DNA of 64,000 nt from NCBI GenBank assembly GCA_027972325.1, contig JAPMOS010000140.1, positions 30,531 through 94,530 of the forward strand, read 5' to 3'. The translations under genes were made by a program, and so were the position numbers. Shown here in pieces: positions 10,863 to 22,300 of this stretch. Below the pieces are notes generated by a model that was not told the origin of the DNA, did not search any database, and saw only the letters and a program-made list of their open reading frames with translations. Source of the stretch: Paratrimastix pyriformis. Lineage: Eukaryota > Preaxostyla > Paratrimastigidae. Position 1 is the first letter of the stretch. Each line of letters opens with the position of its first letter.

Positions 10863-12057
10863 ATGTCGAAGCTCAAGGATGTGATCAAAGCCTGGGTTGG
10901 TTTTCCGAATATGATCATCGTTAGATTGGCATTTGATATCAATTTTTTAGGAAGAAAAAAACCAGAAGCCCGCCGGTGAGGCGACCGAGATGAAGCTCTA
11001 CTACCAGAACCCTCCCATCGAAAAGATGGATTCTTCCCTGGCCGTTCTCAAGAATTGCAGGTTCGTTTTCAGTTTTGTTCGTTTCCCAAACAAGCCTCTC
11101 GCACAGGCATCTCTCGCTCTCCACCAATCGTATCGATAAGATTGCTGGTTTGCAGGGTTTGGGTCTGACGTCTTCCTTGTGATTTTCGTTACCATCCCGC
11201 TCACTTTTTTTGCATCAGAGAGACTTGAGATTCTTTCGTTGGGGCGGAATCTGATCAAGAAAATTGAGGGTCTCGAATTTGTGGCCTCCACTCTCAAACA
11301 ACTCTGGCTCTCGTACAACAACATCGACAAGCTCGTCCGTTTTCCCCACTTTTCCCCACCAATTCGTTTCCTTGCCACCCGTGGGGATCGCCCTTCTCAT
11401 CGCCGCCTTCACACCCTTGGTTGACTCTGCGCAGGGCCCCGTGTGCTGCTGCCTGGGGCTGACCACCCTGTACATATCGCACAACAACATCGACAAGTGG
11501 GCCGAGGTTGACCGGCTGGTCTGTGCTGCCCTTGGGCACTTCCCCCTGCCTCCCGGTCGTCCCATGAGGGGTGATGCTCCCCTTGATACTGGCTCACGCA
11601 CCTGCACGGCCGCCTGTCGGGTGGATGGGGGGCTGTAGGTGGCGCTGCCCAACCTGACGGACCTCTCGCTCATCGGCAACCCCATCGAGATCAATGCCGG
11701 CCGTCCGTTCGCCCCGCCCCCGCCCCCGCCGCCCCCGCCCGCGTCCACCCGCCTCGCATCATCTCATCCCCTATGCCCCCAACAACCCAATTGGTTTGCC
11801 CCACAGCCGCTTACCGGAGCGAGGTGGGCCGCCGCCTGCCTAACATTCGTCTCGATGGTCTGCCCCCCGATTGCTTTCCCCTCCTTCAGACGCGTCACCA
11901 CGTCACTTTTTTTCGCCCGCCACTCCTGCACGCAGGCTTGCGCATCGACCAAGAGCAGCCCGCTGCTGCTGCCCCCGCGGAAGGAGAGGGGGATGCCACT
12001 GCCACCGCAACTGCCACAGGCCCCGCCACCGCTGCCGCCGTTGCTGGGGTTCAGTAA
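10863..12057 (+). CDS. Dynein axonemal light chain 1 (LC1), leucine-rich repeat protein
   Basis: A light chain of outer-arm axonemal dynein that binds a heavy-chain motor domain near the microtubule (family knowledge). Its presence implies a motile flagellum. Eight exons close in phase: 10863-10895, 10951-11060, 11107-11162, 11219-11334, 11435-11518, 11639-11702, 11807-11857 and 11936-12057, giving 211 residues against about 190 in animals. The order is as in DNAL1: [11 protein letters not shown], then [14 protein letters not shown], then LRRs with [55 protein letters not shown] and [10 protein letters not shown], then a capping motif RLPNIRLDG. The C terminus carries an extra Ala/Thr-rich tail. 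Donors include GTTCGT, GTCTGA, GTCCGT (twice), GTCTGT and GTCTGC. Exportin-1 follows about 235 bases downstream on the same strand. Confidence 0.93.
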
Positions 12058-12292
12058 TTTTTCGAGCCCACCCTCGTATTTATCTGGGGGGTGAAAAACA
12101 ACCAGGACGGATGTACTCGTTGAGAGACTTGAAACTGTATTGGTTTCGCAGCCCGCACTGGGGAAACGGTTCCTTGTCACTTCTCTCTCCTGAAATTCGG
12201 TGACCGAAAGGCCCCGAAAAATGCCTTGGATAGCCGACAGCCCCGTGCAGCTACGACCCCTCCTCCGTGCACATTTTTTGAATTCTACCGGA

Positions 12293-15200
12293 ATGGAACG
12301 GCTCCTGGCACCCGGTCCCTTTGATGTGGCCTACCTGGAAGAGATAGTTAATTCTTTTTACGCCCCAAGATCTGAGGCGGAGGTCCGCCTTGACGCGCTG
12401 GAGATCAATCATTTCAAATAAACCCGACCTTCCCTTCCACCCCTAGCGGACACAAGCGAACGCTCTCCTTTCCCAGTTCACTGAGCACCCTGACTCATGG
12501 ACGCGTGTCGATCAGATTCTCGAGCGGTCCACCCGTCTCGAGACCAAATTCCTTGGACTCAAGGTTCGTTTTTTCTCACGCTCTCGGTGGATTTGAATGT
12601 CCCTCTCTCCCCCCAGATTTTGCAATCGTGCATCCAGCAACGCTGGAAAATTATCCCCGAGGCACAGCGGAAGGGCATCAAGGATTACATTGTCAATCTG
12701 GTCATCACCATCTCCAGTGACGCGACCCGGTACCGTGAGTCCAAGGCCTACGTCAGCAAACTGAACGAGGTGCTCATTCAGGTTTGTGTTTCGAGCGTCA
12801 ATTTATCACACGCCCTCCTCTCCCTGCAGATCGTCAAGCAGGAGTGGCCTGCTCAGTGGCCCAATTTCATCTCAGAAATCGTGGACTCCTCCCAGTCCAA
12901 CGAGACTCTGTGCGAGAACAATCTGCGCGTCCTCAAGCTCCTCAGGTCGCTATTCCCCCGGCACCACGCATACACGCACCCAGTGCGCCGCACGCGCACA
13001 GATGCCAACCGGCCCCCAAACTCACCCCACCCTCCTGCCCCTCCTGCCCCTCCTCCCCTCCTCCACCCTCCTGCTCTTGACCCACGCAGTGAGGAAGTTT
13101 TCGACTTCAGCTCGGGGCAGATGACCCAGAAGCGGATCCTCGACCTCAAGCAGCAGTTCAACGCCGACTTCGCCAAGGTCGATACCCCCCCCCCCCACAC
13201 ACACACACACGCACCCACACGCACACACATTTTCCCCCTCCATATGACACAACGCTGCTGCCTCCGTCGACCGCTCCTGGGTTTCTCATCATCCTCGCTC
13301 CTTCGCCTGCCCTCTGCCTCTTGGGGGGGCGCGCGCGCACAGGTTTTCCAACTGTGCCACCTGATCTTCACCAGCAGCCAATCGGTGACGCTGCTGCAGG
13401 TTACCCTGGAGACGCTGCACCGGTTCCTGAACTGGATCCCGCTGGGGTACATCTTCGAGACCAAGCTCATCGAGACCCTCGTCACCAAGGTCCCCCGCCC
13501 CTCCCCGCGCCCCATGCGCCAGTCCATCTGCCCACGGGCCATCCCCATCTGACCTGACCGCACTTCCCCCCGCCAATCCCCGGCCCTTTTACTCGGCGGC
13601 CCGCAGTTCCTGCCGCTGGCCCAGTTCCGCAACACGGTGCTGAACTGCCTGACGGAGATCGCGGGCCTGGAGCTGGACGCGGGCCAGGCCGCCTACGCAG
13701 CCCAACTGCAGGCGCTCTTCATCGGAGCCGTCCAGCAGCTGACGGCCCTCATCCCGCCCACCGCCGGTCCGCCGCCCCCGCCCCCTCGGCACGCGGTCCC
13801 CTGGGCGGGCTGGCCCACGGACACGGCGCCATGCCCCCCTTGCGTGCGGTCTCACATCCACCATCCCTCCTCCCCCCTTCCCGCTTGCTGCCGCAGACCT
13901 GGCGCGTGCCTACGACGAGGGCAGCGAGGAGGACAGCCAGTTTGTGCACTTCCTGTGCCTCTTCCTGACCACCTTCCTGCGCACCCACGCGGCCATCGTC
14001 GAGGGGCAGCCCCCGGTGCTGCTGCAGGCGCTCGACTGGCTGGTGCGCATCTTCCGGGTCCAGGAGAAGGAGGTCTTCAAGATGGGCCTCGAGTACTGGC
14101 TCGCCCTGGTCCGCCCCTCCGCCTCGATGCCCCTTCATGCTGCAGCCTCGCCTCGCCTCGAGTACGGGGGGTGCTGGGGGGGGGGGGGGGGGGGCACGGT
14201 AACGCGTCATCCCCTGCCCTCCTCCGCCTCACTCCCTTCGTAACCCTCCGTCCGGACGGACCTGCAGGCGAAGGATCTCTTCCACAAGGACCTCCGGCCC
14301 GCAGCCCCGGCCCCGTCGGCTTCGGCATGTCCGTCCCGCCCCCGCCCCCGCCCCCGGCCCCTTCCACCAAGCCCCATCCGCATATCCCTCAACCGCACAG
14401 CCCTCACTCACCCGCACCCCACCGCCACGCTCCTCATTCGTCCGTGCCCACCCACCCACCCACCCCGCCGCCGCGCCACCCATTGGTTTCGCAGGGCCGC
14501 CAAGCCGGCCGCCCCGCAGGCCTCGGGCCGGCTGGGCATGTACGAGGCGCCCTGACCGAGGTGCGCAAGATCGTCATCAGCCGGATGGCCCGCCCCGAGG
14601 AGGTGCTCCTCTACGAGGACGAGAACGGCCAGGTGCAGCGGGAGTACAGCAAGGACACCGACTCCATCGTCCTCTGTCCGTCCCGTCCCCGCCTCGCCTC
14701 GCCTCGCCTCGCCCCGCCCCCCCCCCATGCCTTGGGAGCTCCCCGGGCTGCACTGCGCTCATCTCCTCGCGCAGATCGATCGCGCCGTCCACTTCCTCCA
14801 TCTTCACCAGCGGCCCCAAAATCTCGTCGAAATCTCGTGACGATGCACATGCTGGCTTGCGCTCCATCGAAAATCTCGGCACACTCTCATCATCATCATC
14901 GCACCAAGAAAATCTCACCTTCTGGCTCTGCTGGGCTGGGTGGGGGCTGGCGATCTCCCGGGGGGCGGTGCGTGCAGACAAGACGATGCGCGAGTGCCTG
15001 ATCTTCCTGACCCACCTGAACCCCCACGACACGGAGGAGATCCTGGTGCAGAAGCTGGCCCGCATCGTGGACGGCTCCGAGTACAGCTTCACCGCCGTCA
15101 ACACCCTCTCCTGGTCGGTGGGCGCCATCGCAGGCACCATGAGTCCGTCCCGCCCCGCCCCTCCCTTGCCCAGCCATTTGGCATACGACCCGCCTTTGGC

Positions 15201-17279
15201 CCGCGCCATCACCCCCCCGTGCTCTCCCTCCCGCTCACTGCCCGCCCTCCGTCGTGGCCTCCCTCGGGCCTGCCCTGCCAGACGAGGACGACGAGCGGCG
15301 GTTCGTGGTGGACGTGGTCCGGGAGCTGCTGGGGCTCTGCGAGAACCGCCAGGGGAAGGACAACAAGGCCGTCATCGCGAGCAACATCATGTTCGTGGTG
15401 GCCCAGTACCCGCGCTTCCTGCGGGCCCACTGGCGCTTCCTGAAGACCGTCGTCAACAAGCTGTTCGAGTTCATGCACGAGCGCTTCCCGGGCGTGCAGG
15501 ACATGGCCTGCGACACCTTCCTCAAGATCGCCCAGAAGTGCCGCCGCAAGCTTGCCATCCTGCAGCCCGGCGAGACGATGCCCTTCATCAACGAGATCCT
15601 GCTGCAGCTCAACAGCATCATCAGCGACCTCAGCCCCGGCCACGTGCTGGTCGTCTATGAGGCCCTGGCCACCATCGTGGGCGCCCAGGTGGGCCCCCAG
15701 CGCGACCAGCTGGTCAAGTCGCTCTTCCTCACCCCCAACGAGCTCGTCCGTGGCCCCACCCTCCTTCCCTTCGCTTCCATGCCATTCCCGCTCCGCTTCG
15801 CTTCCCTTTTTTCCCCTGCCGTGCTCATCGTTCTGGCTGTGTGGCTGTGGCGGTGGCGGTGGCGGTGGCGGTGGCGGTGGCTGTGGCTGTGGCTGTGGCT
15901 GTGGCTGTGGCTGTGTGTGGGGCCAGTGGCGAGGCCTGATGGCCCAGGCGGCCCAGAGCATCGACGTGCTGAAGCGCTCCGAGGTGCAGCAGCAGCTGCT
16001 GAACATCCTCCAGGTCCGCCCCGCCACCCCGCCCGCCCGGTGCCTCCGGTTGCCGTCGACTTGATCCCCGCCCCGCCCCGCCCCCCCTGGCGGCCACTCC
16101 ATCTGACGGCATGCTCTGCTGCGAACGTTCTCTGGGCCTGGGGTGGGTGGGGGCGTGCGTGCGGGGGACGAACACCCGGGTGGCGCAGGCGCTGGGCCAG
16201 GGCTACGCGCTGCAGCTGGGGGCCATCTTCATGGACGCGCTGAACCTGTACAAGGCCTACACCCAGATGGTCTCCGAGATTGTCGCCGCCCAGGGCGTCC
16301 GGGCCACCCACCTGCTGGAGGTCAAGCAGATGCGCTCCGTCAAGGTCCTCCTCCATCCCCTTGGGCTCCCCCCTTCCCCGGACCCCCTTCCGCGTGCGGG
16401 TGCCATGAAATTCCCATCCCTCAATGGGGCTCCCCCCCGTTCCATGTCACGCGCATGCGCACGCTCCCACGTGCATGGTGGCTCTCGGCTTGTGGACTGC
16501 AGAAGGAGATCCTGCGTCACACATGTCCACACAGCACATGCTCACACACGACACATGCTCACACGACACATGCTCACACATACATGGTGGCTGCTCTCGG
16601 CTTGCGGGCTGCAGAAGGAGATTCTGCGCCTGGTGGAGGCCTTCGTGACCCAGTCGGAGGACCCCCAGTCGGTGGCGGCGACCTTCCTGCCGCCCCTGAT
16701 GGAGTCCGTGCTGCCCGACTACCAGGCCTCCATCCCCGAGGCCCGCGACGCGGAGGTGCTGCAGCTCTTCTCATCGGCCATCACCAAGCTCAGGGTCCGC
16801 CCCGCCTCGTCTCGCCTCGTCTCGCCTCGTCTCGCCTCGTCTCGCCTCGCCTCCCCAGCCTTCCTGTCCCCCCCGCCCCGTCTGGCCTGCGTGCGTCTGT
16901 CGGCGTGTCCGGCGTTCCATTCGGACCCCCTGGCCTCTTCTTCCTCTGTGCACCCAGACGTCCATGCATGAGCTGGTGCCCATGTCTGACCTCTCGTTCT
17001 CTGCCTCCTCTGTGCTTGCAGACGACCATGCAGGAGCTGGTGCCCAACATGTTCTCGGCGGTCTTCGAGCCGACCCTGGCCATGATCACGGCCAACTTCG
17101 AGGACTTCCCCGAGCACCGGGTGCAGTTCTACAACCTCCTGCGGGCCATCAACCAGCACTGCTTCGCCAGTCCGTCCCGCCCGCACCGCACCCGCACCCG
17201 CACCCACACCCGTCCCGTCCCGTCCCGTCCACCCTGCTGCTGACGAGGGCTCATCTCCATGTCCCTGCCTGTCTGCTGT

Positions 17280-17311
<32 letters not shown>

Positions 17312-18354
17312 GCGCCCCCGCGGCCGCCGCAGCCTTCCGGGTGATCAGCGGTGCCCAGTTCAAGCTGGTCATCGACTCGATCATCTGGGGCTTCAAACAC
17401 GCCGAGCGCAACATCGCCGACATCGGTCCGTCCCCCTCCCCTCGCGCCCCCCCCTCACTCGCCCCCCCCCCCCCCCCCCCCCCCGCCCCGCCCACACCCA
17501 TTCTGCGCCGCCCAAGCGGCATCGATCGCCCGCCCCACCACACGCCACACCCATCCCATCGACCCCACCTCCCCACCGCCATGCTGACGGGCTCTTTTCT
17601 GGGTGTGATGGTCTCTGTGACGCGGGGGTGGGGGACCCCTTCCTGGCCACGCGCATGCGCACGACGACGGGCACAGCGCTGAACCTGCTGCTGGAGCTGC
17701 TGCGGAACGTGCAGAACAGCGACATTGCGCAGCCCTTCTACCAGACCTACCTGATCGCCCTCATGCAGGACCTGCTCTTCGTCCTGACGGACACCTTCCA
17801 CAAGCCGGGCTTCAAGATGCACGCCACCATCCTGCTGTACATGTTCCGCCTGGTGCGCTTCAACCAGGTCACGGCCCCGCTCTTCCCCAGCCCCGAGGCC
17901 GCCCCCGGGATGACCAACGAGGCCTACCTGCGCCAGGTGCTGGCCGACCTGCTGGGCCGGTCCTTCAAGAACTTCCTGCCGGCCCAGATCGCCCACTTCG
18001 TGCAGGGCCTGCTGACCATCGACGACCTGACCCTCTTCAAGAACCACCTGCGCGACTTCCTCGTGCAGACCAAGGAGTTCGCCGGCGACACGGCCGACCT
18101 CTTCCTCGAGGAGACCCAGGCCGCCGAGGTGGCCAAGACCGAGCGCCAGCGCCAGATCGACCTCCAGGTCCGCACACCCGCCCCCCCGCCCATCACCACG
18201 GCCCACCCACCACCACCGCGCCCCCGCGCCAGCCCCGCCGCCGCCGCAACCATCCACTCACACGCCTTCCTCGGGTCGTCTGCGTGTGTGGGTGGGTCGA
18301 TGGCAGGTTCCCGGGCTGCTCAACGGGCTGACGGGCCCCAACGACGACGACTGA
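12293..18354 (+). CDS. Exportin-1 (CRM1), nuclear export receptor
   Basis: A karyopherin-beta HEAT-repeat receptor that carries NES cargo out of the nucleus with Ran-GTP. About 18 exons follow the family in order: [119 protein letters not shown] with [40 protein letters not shown] (Cys of the leptomycin region is in this block), SIIWGFKH, and [20 protein letters not shown]. The end is [15 protein letters not shown], like the acidic C terminus of CRM1. Start 12293 matches the conserved N terminus; an in-frame ATG at 12221 would add 24 residues. Two junctions look odd (after 12382 and before about 16190), and one exon near 14550 can be read in two frames. Donors are mostly GTCCGY. I judge identity certain, exon borders partly uncertain. 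Confidence 0.95.
15838..15918 (+). repeat. GGTGGC and TGGCTG hexamer arrays in an exportin-1 intron
   Basis: The intron from about 15750 (donor GTCCGT) to about 15936 contains a pure (GGTGGC)n run switching into (TGGCTG)n. The flanking exons read through in phase 0, so the Trp/Arg- or Gly/Cys-rich ORFs here are not coding. Confidence 0.75.
16474..16640 (+). repeat. Duplicated 3' splice site and exon start (exportin-1)
   Basis: The end of an intron and the first bases of the next exon occur twice, about 112 bases apart. Both copies carry CATGGTGGCT, CTCGGCTTG and CTGCAGAAGGAGAT. The second copy (exon from 16615) is the one that continues the exportin-1 frame ([11 protein letters not shown]). 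Between them lie CACATGCTCACA units. Confidence 0.7.
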
Positions 18355-19361
18355 GCGGCGCGCCCGCCCCTCGGCCGGCCCTCCGGCACCCACAGCCCCC
18401 CCGCCCGCCCCCCCACCCCCCGCATCCGACCCAGCACCAACCCCAACCCCAGCACCAGCCCCCCCTCCCCTCCCCTCCACCGCGCCCACGGCGTGGTGCC
18501 CCGTGGGGTGCGTCTTCTCGGACGTGCCCCCCGCACCCGAGGCCCTCCCGCCCGCCCGCCCATATCCCCACCGCCTCGCCTCCTGGCGGCCCTCGGTGGC
18601 CACCCCGGTCGCATATGGAATGCCCACCGGTCCTGGCCGCCCCATGCCGCCGCCCGCCCGCCCGCCCACCCGCCCGCCGCGCACGCCCGCCCGCCCGCCG
18701 CGCACGCCCCACATGATGATGGCCAACCGTCCCTCAGCCACCCCGCGCTTGGCGCGCCCCGCGGCGCCACAGTTAGCACCTGCCCAACATGCCCTGCCTG
18801 CCCTGCCCTGCCCTGTCGTCCTCAGCGAGCCCCCGAGCCCCCGAGCCGACGACGGCAACGAGCCCCCGTGGTGACGCCGAGCGGCGCGTTAAATGACCAT
18901 CCTGTGGGTGCGTGGTGCTTTCTGTCTCCCCCTCTGGAACGGGACCTTTTCCTTGTTTCGCCGATACATTCCAAGAAGAGTCGGACCGCCTCCTCGCAAC
19001 TTTGTTGCTGTTCGACCATGTCGGCGGCATCACATCAGCGTCAGGTCATCAATGGCGAGAGGCCAGACCAGCATACTCCCTTGGGGTGGGCCAACAGATT
19101 GAGGTTGGACATGGGTAATATACTCGTTCCCCCCAGTGAGGTGGGAGCGACCCCTGAGTCCTCGAGCGCCCCGGCCATGTCGACGCCATCATCGCAAAAA
19201 CAGGTGGGAATGAGTTCCGGGGCTGCCCACACGGACCCATCGGTCGACCCACGAACTGTCTGCGCATCCAATATCGAGGCGACCACATTCACCTTCCCCA
19301 CACCACAACAACCCGTCCTTCCAACATGTGCACCTCATCATTATAGATCCCCCACCTTATA
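18355..19361. other. Intergenic region
   Basis: About 1 kb downstream of exportin-1. The first half is Pro-codon-like C-rich sequence with CGCCCGCC runs (about 18650-18700). The second half has balanced composition and an open frame from an ATG at 19017 to a stop at 19360. This ORF encodes a Ser/Thr-rich, domain-free peptide with no visible splice partner, so I do not call it a gene. Confidence 0.45.
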
Positions 19362-22300
19362 ATGCATCGCAACTGGGTGCGAGGCCGGAAAGCTCCAACG
19401 TCACGACGGTATCGTATTTTCCGTTGGAACGAACCTCCACCATCGGGTGCCGCCAACAAACGCGCCCCGGCATCTGCGGGGGGTGCCCGAGCAGCCGGTA
19501 GCCCACCCTCCGGGGCACACGAAGCACACCAGGCGGCGAATGCAACTGCACCCACCACACCCGGGACACTTGCCTCTCTCCTTCCGCCGGTCTGTCCTGC
19601 CGTCCGATGCAATGTCGGCCCGCTGTTTTTTTTTTTTGTGTGTGTGTGTGATGATGATGATGATTGGATTGTTGTTTCGCTGTTTGCGGTTGTTGGTCGT
19701 GAGGCCCCAAGGGCTCGGCTTTCACTGATCTCCGAATCCCCAGCCAATCCCTCGCCTGTGCCGCTGCGGCGGTTGTGACCCAAACAAACCCCATGCCCCA
19801 TGCTGACCCATGACCCATGACCCATGACCCATGACCGACACGGCCAGGGGCACCACACACACGGCCAGGGGCAGGGGCAGGGGCAGGGCAAAGCACTTTG
19901 GGGCGCAGTCATCCACGGCAGTCCCCACCCGTCACGCCACCTCGTCGCCGCCAGCGCGGGGCGCCCTCCGGCCTCTCCACTCGGATGCCCGCCTCTCACA
20001 TTTGCGCTCCCCTCCCTCCCTCCCTCCCCCGCCCCCGGACACGGGCCATTCGGTGATGTGGGTGCTGGGGATGGGGCTGGGGGTTGTGGCCGCTGGGTGG
20101 GCAGCTGCCGCTGATCCTGTCCCGGTACCTGCACGTGCACGCCCTGGGGGAGGTCGTCCTCAAGCCGGGCTTCCACAGCCCCCTCTACCTCTACCCCGTC
20201 GGCTACCAGTCCGTCCAGCACACGGCACACGGCACACGGCACACGGCACACGGCACACGGCACACGGCACACGGCACACAGCACACAGCACACGGCACAC
20301 AGCACACAGCCGCCCATTCAGGCACTTCCATCCTCCCCCCATCGCCACCAGCATCCAGTTATCATCATCCAGTTATCATCATCCAGTTATCAGCATCCAG
20401 TTATCAGCATCCAGTTATCAGCATCCAGTTATCATCAGCACGTCATCATCAGCATCCAGTGATCATCATCATCGTGCCATTTGCATCGCCATCACCGTCC
20501 ATCCCCCTTTTGCTCCTTTGCGGTGCCGGCCGGGGGCAGGGTGCACGCCTTCTTCGCGCTGCCCGATGGCCCCAAGACGGAGTATCTGTGCCAGGTCGAC
20601 GAGGGCCCCAGCGGCAAGCCCCTCATGCGCATCACGCCCCTCCAGCCTGCCGCCGGTCCGCCCCTCCGGCCCCCCCACGCCCTCCGCCGCTTGCCCCCAT
20701 CCCCATCCCCATCCCCATCCGACCACCGACCGACGTCCCCCCCGCCACCCCGTCCCCACTCACGATCACACCCTCTCTCTCCCCCCCTCCCCTTCCCCTT
20801 CCCCTCCCCCCCTTCCATATCTTGGCTGGCTGGCTGGCTGGGCAGAGCCCTCTGAGGCCGCCACCTGCAACCAGGCCTGGTCGCAGATCCTCAAGCGCCA
20901 CGGCCTCCGCTCGTGCAACGTCGACGGCCACTCCCTCGTCCGCCCAGCCCTCCCGCCCACATCCCATCACATCCCCGCCCACATCCCATCACATCCCCGC
21001 CCACATCCCATCACATCCCCATCACATCCCATCACATCCCCGCTCACATCCCATCACATCCCGCTCACATCCCATCACATCCCCGCTCACATCCCATCAC
21101 ATCCCCGCTCACATCCCATCACATCCCCGCTCACATCCCATCACATCCCCATCACATCCCATCACATCCCCGCTCACATCCCATCACATCCCCGCTCACA
21201 TCCCATCACATCCCCGCTCACATCCCATCACATCCCCATCACATCCCATCACATCCCCGCTCACATCCCATCACATCCCCGCTCACATCCCATCACATCC
21301 CCGCTCACATCCCATCACATCCCCATCACATCCCATCACATCCCCGCTCACATCCCATCACATCCCCGCTCACATCCCATCACATCCCCGCTCACATCCC
21401 ATCACATCCCCGCTCACATCCCATCACATCCCCGCTCACATCCCATCACATCCCCGCTCACATCCCATCACATCCCCGCTCACATCCCATCCCGTCCCCG
21501 CTCACATCCCATCACATCCCCATCACATCCCATCCCGTCCCCGCTCACATCCCATCACATCCCCGCTCACATCCCATCACATCCCCATCACATCCCATCA
21601 CATCCCCGCTCACATCCCATCACATCCCCGCTCACATCCCATCACATCCCCATCACATCCCATCACATCCCCGCTCACATCCCATCACATCCCCGCTCAC
21701 ATCCCATCACATCCCCGCTCACATCCCATCACATCCCCATCACATCCCATCACATCCCCGCTCACATCCCATCACATCCCCGCTCACATCCCATCACATC
21801 CCCATCATCCCATCACATCCCCGCTCACATCCCATCACATCCCCGCTCATCCCATCACATCCCCGCTCATCCCATCACATCCCCGCTCACATCCCATCCC
21901 GTCCCCGCTCACATCCCATCACATCCCCATCACATCCCATCACATCCCCGCTCACATCCCATCACATCCCCGCTCACATCCCATCACATCCCCATCACAT
22001 CCCATCCCATCCCCGCTCACATCCCATCACATCCCCGCTCACATCCCATCACATCCCCGCTCACATCCCATCACATCCCCGCTCACATCCCATCCCGTCC
22101 CCGCTCACATCCCATCACATCCCCGCTCACATCCCATCACATCCCCATCACATCCCATCACATCCCCGCTCACATCCCATCACATCCCCATCACATCCCA
22201 TCACATCCCCGCTCACATCCCATCACATCCCCGCTCACATCCCATCACATCCCCATCACATCCCATCACATCCCCGCTCACATCCCATCACATCCCCGCT

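Noticed and set aside
19017-19360. ORF beginning at ATG 19017 as a separate gene or first exon
   Set aside because: It has no domain, no clear donor in phase with the FYR gene, and an in-frame stop just before the better-supported first exon at 19362.
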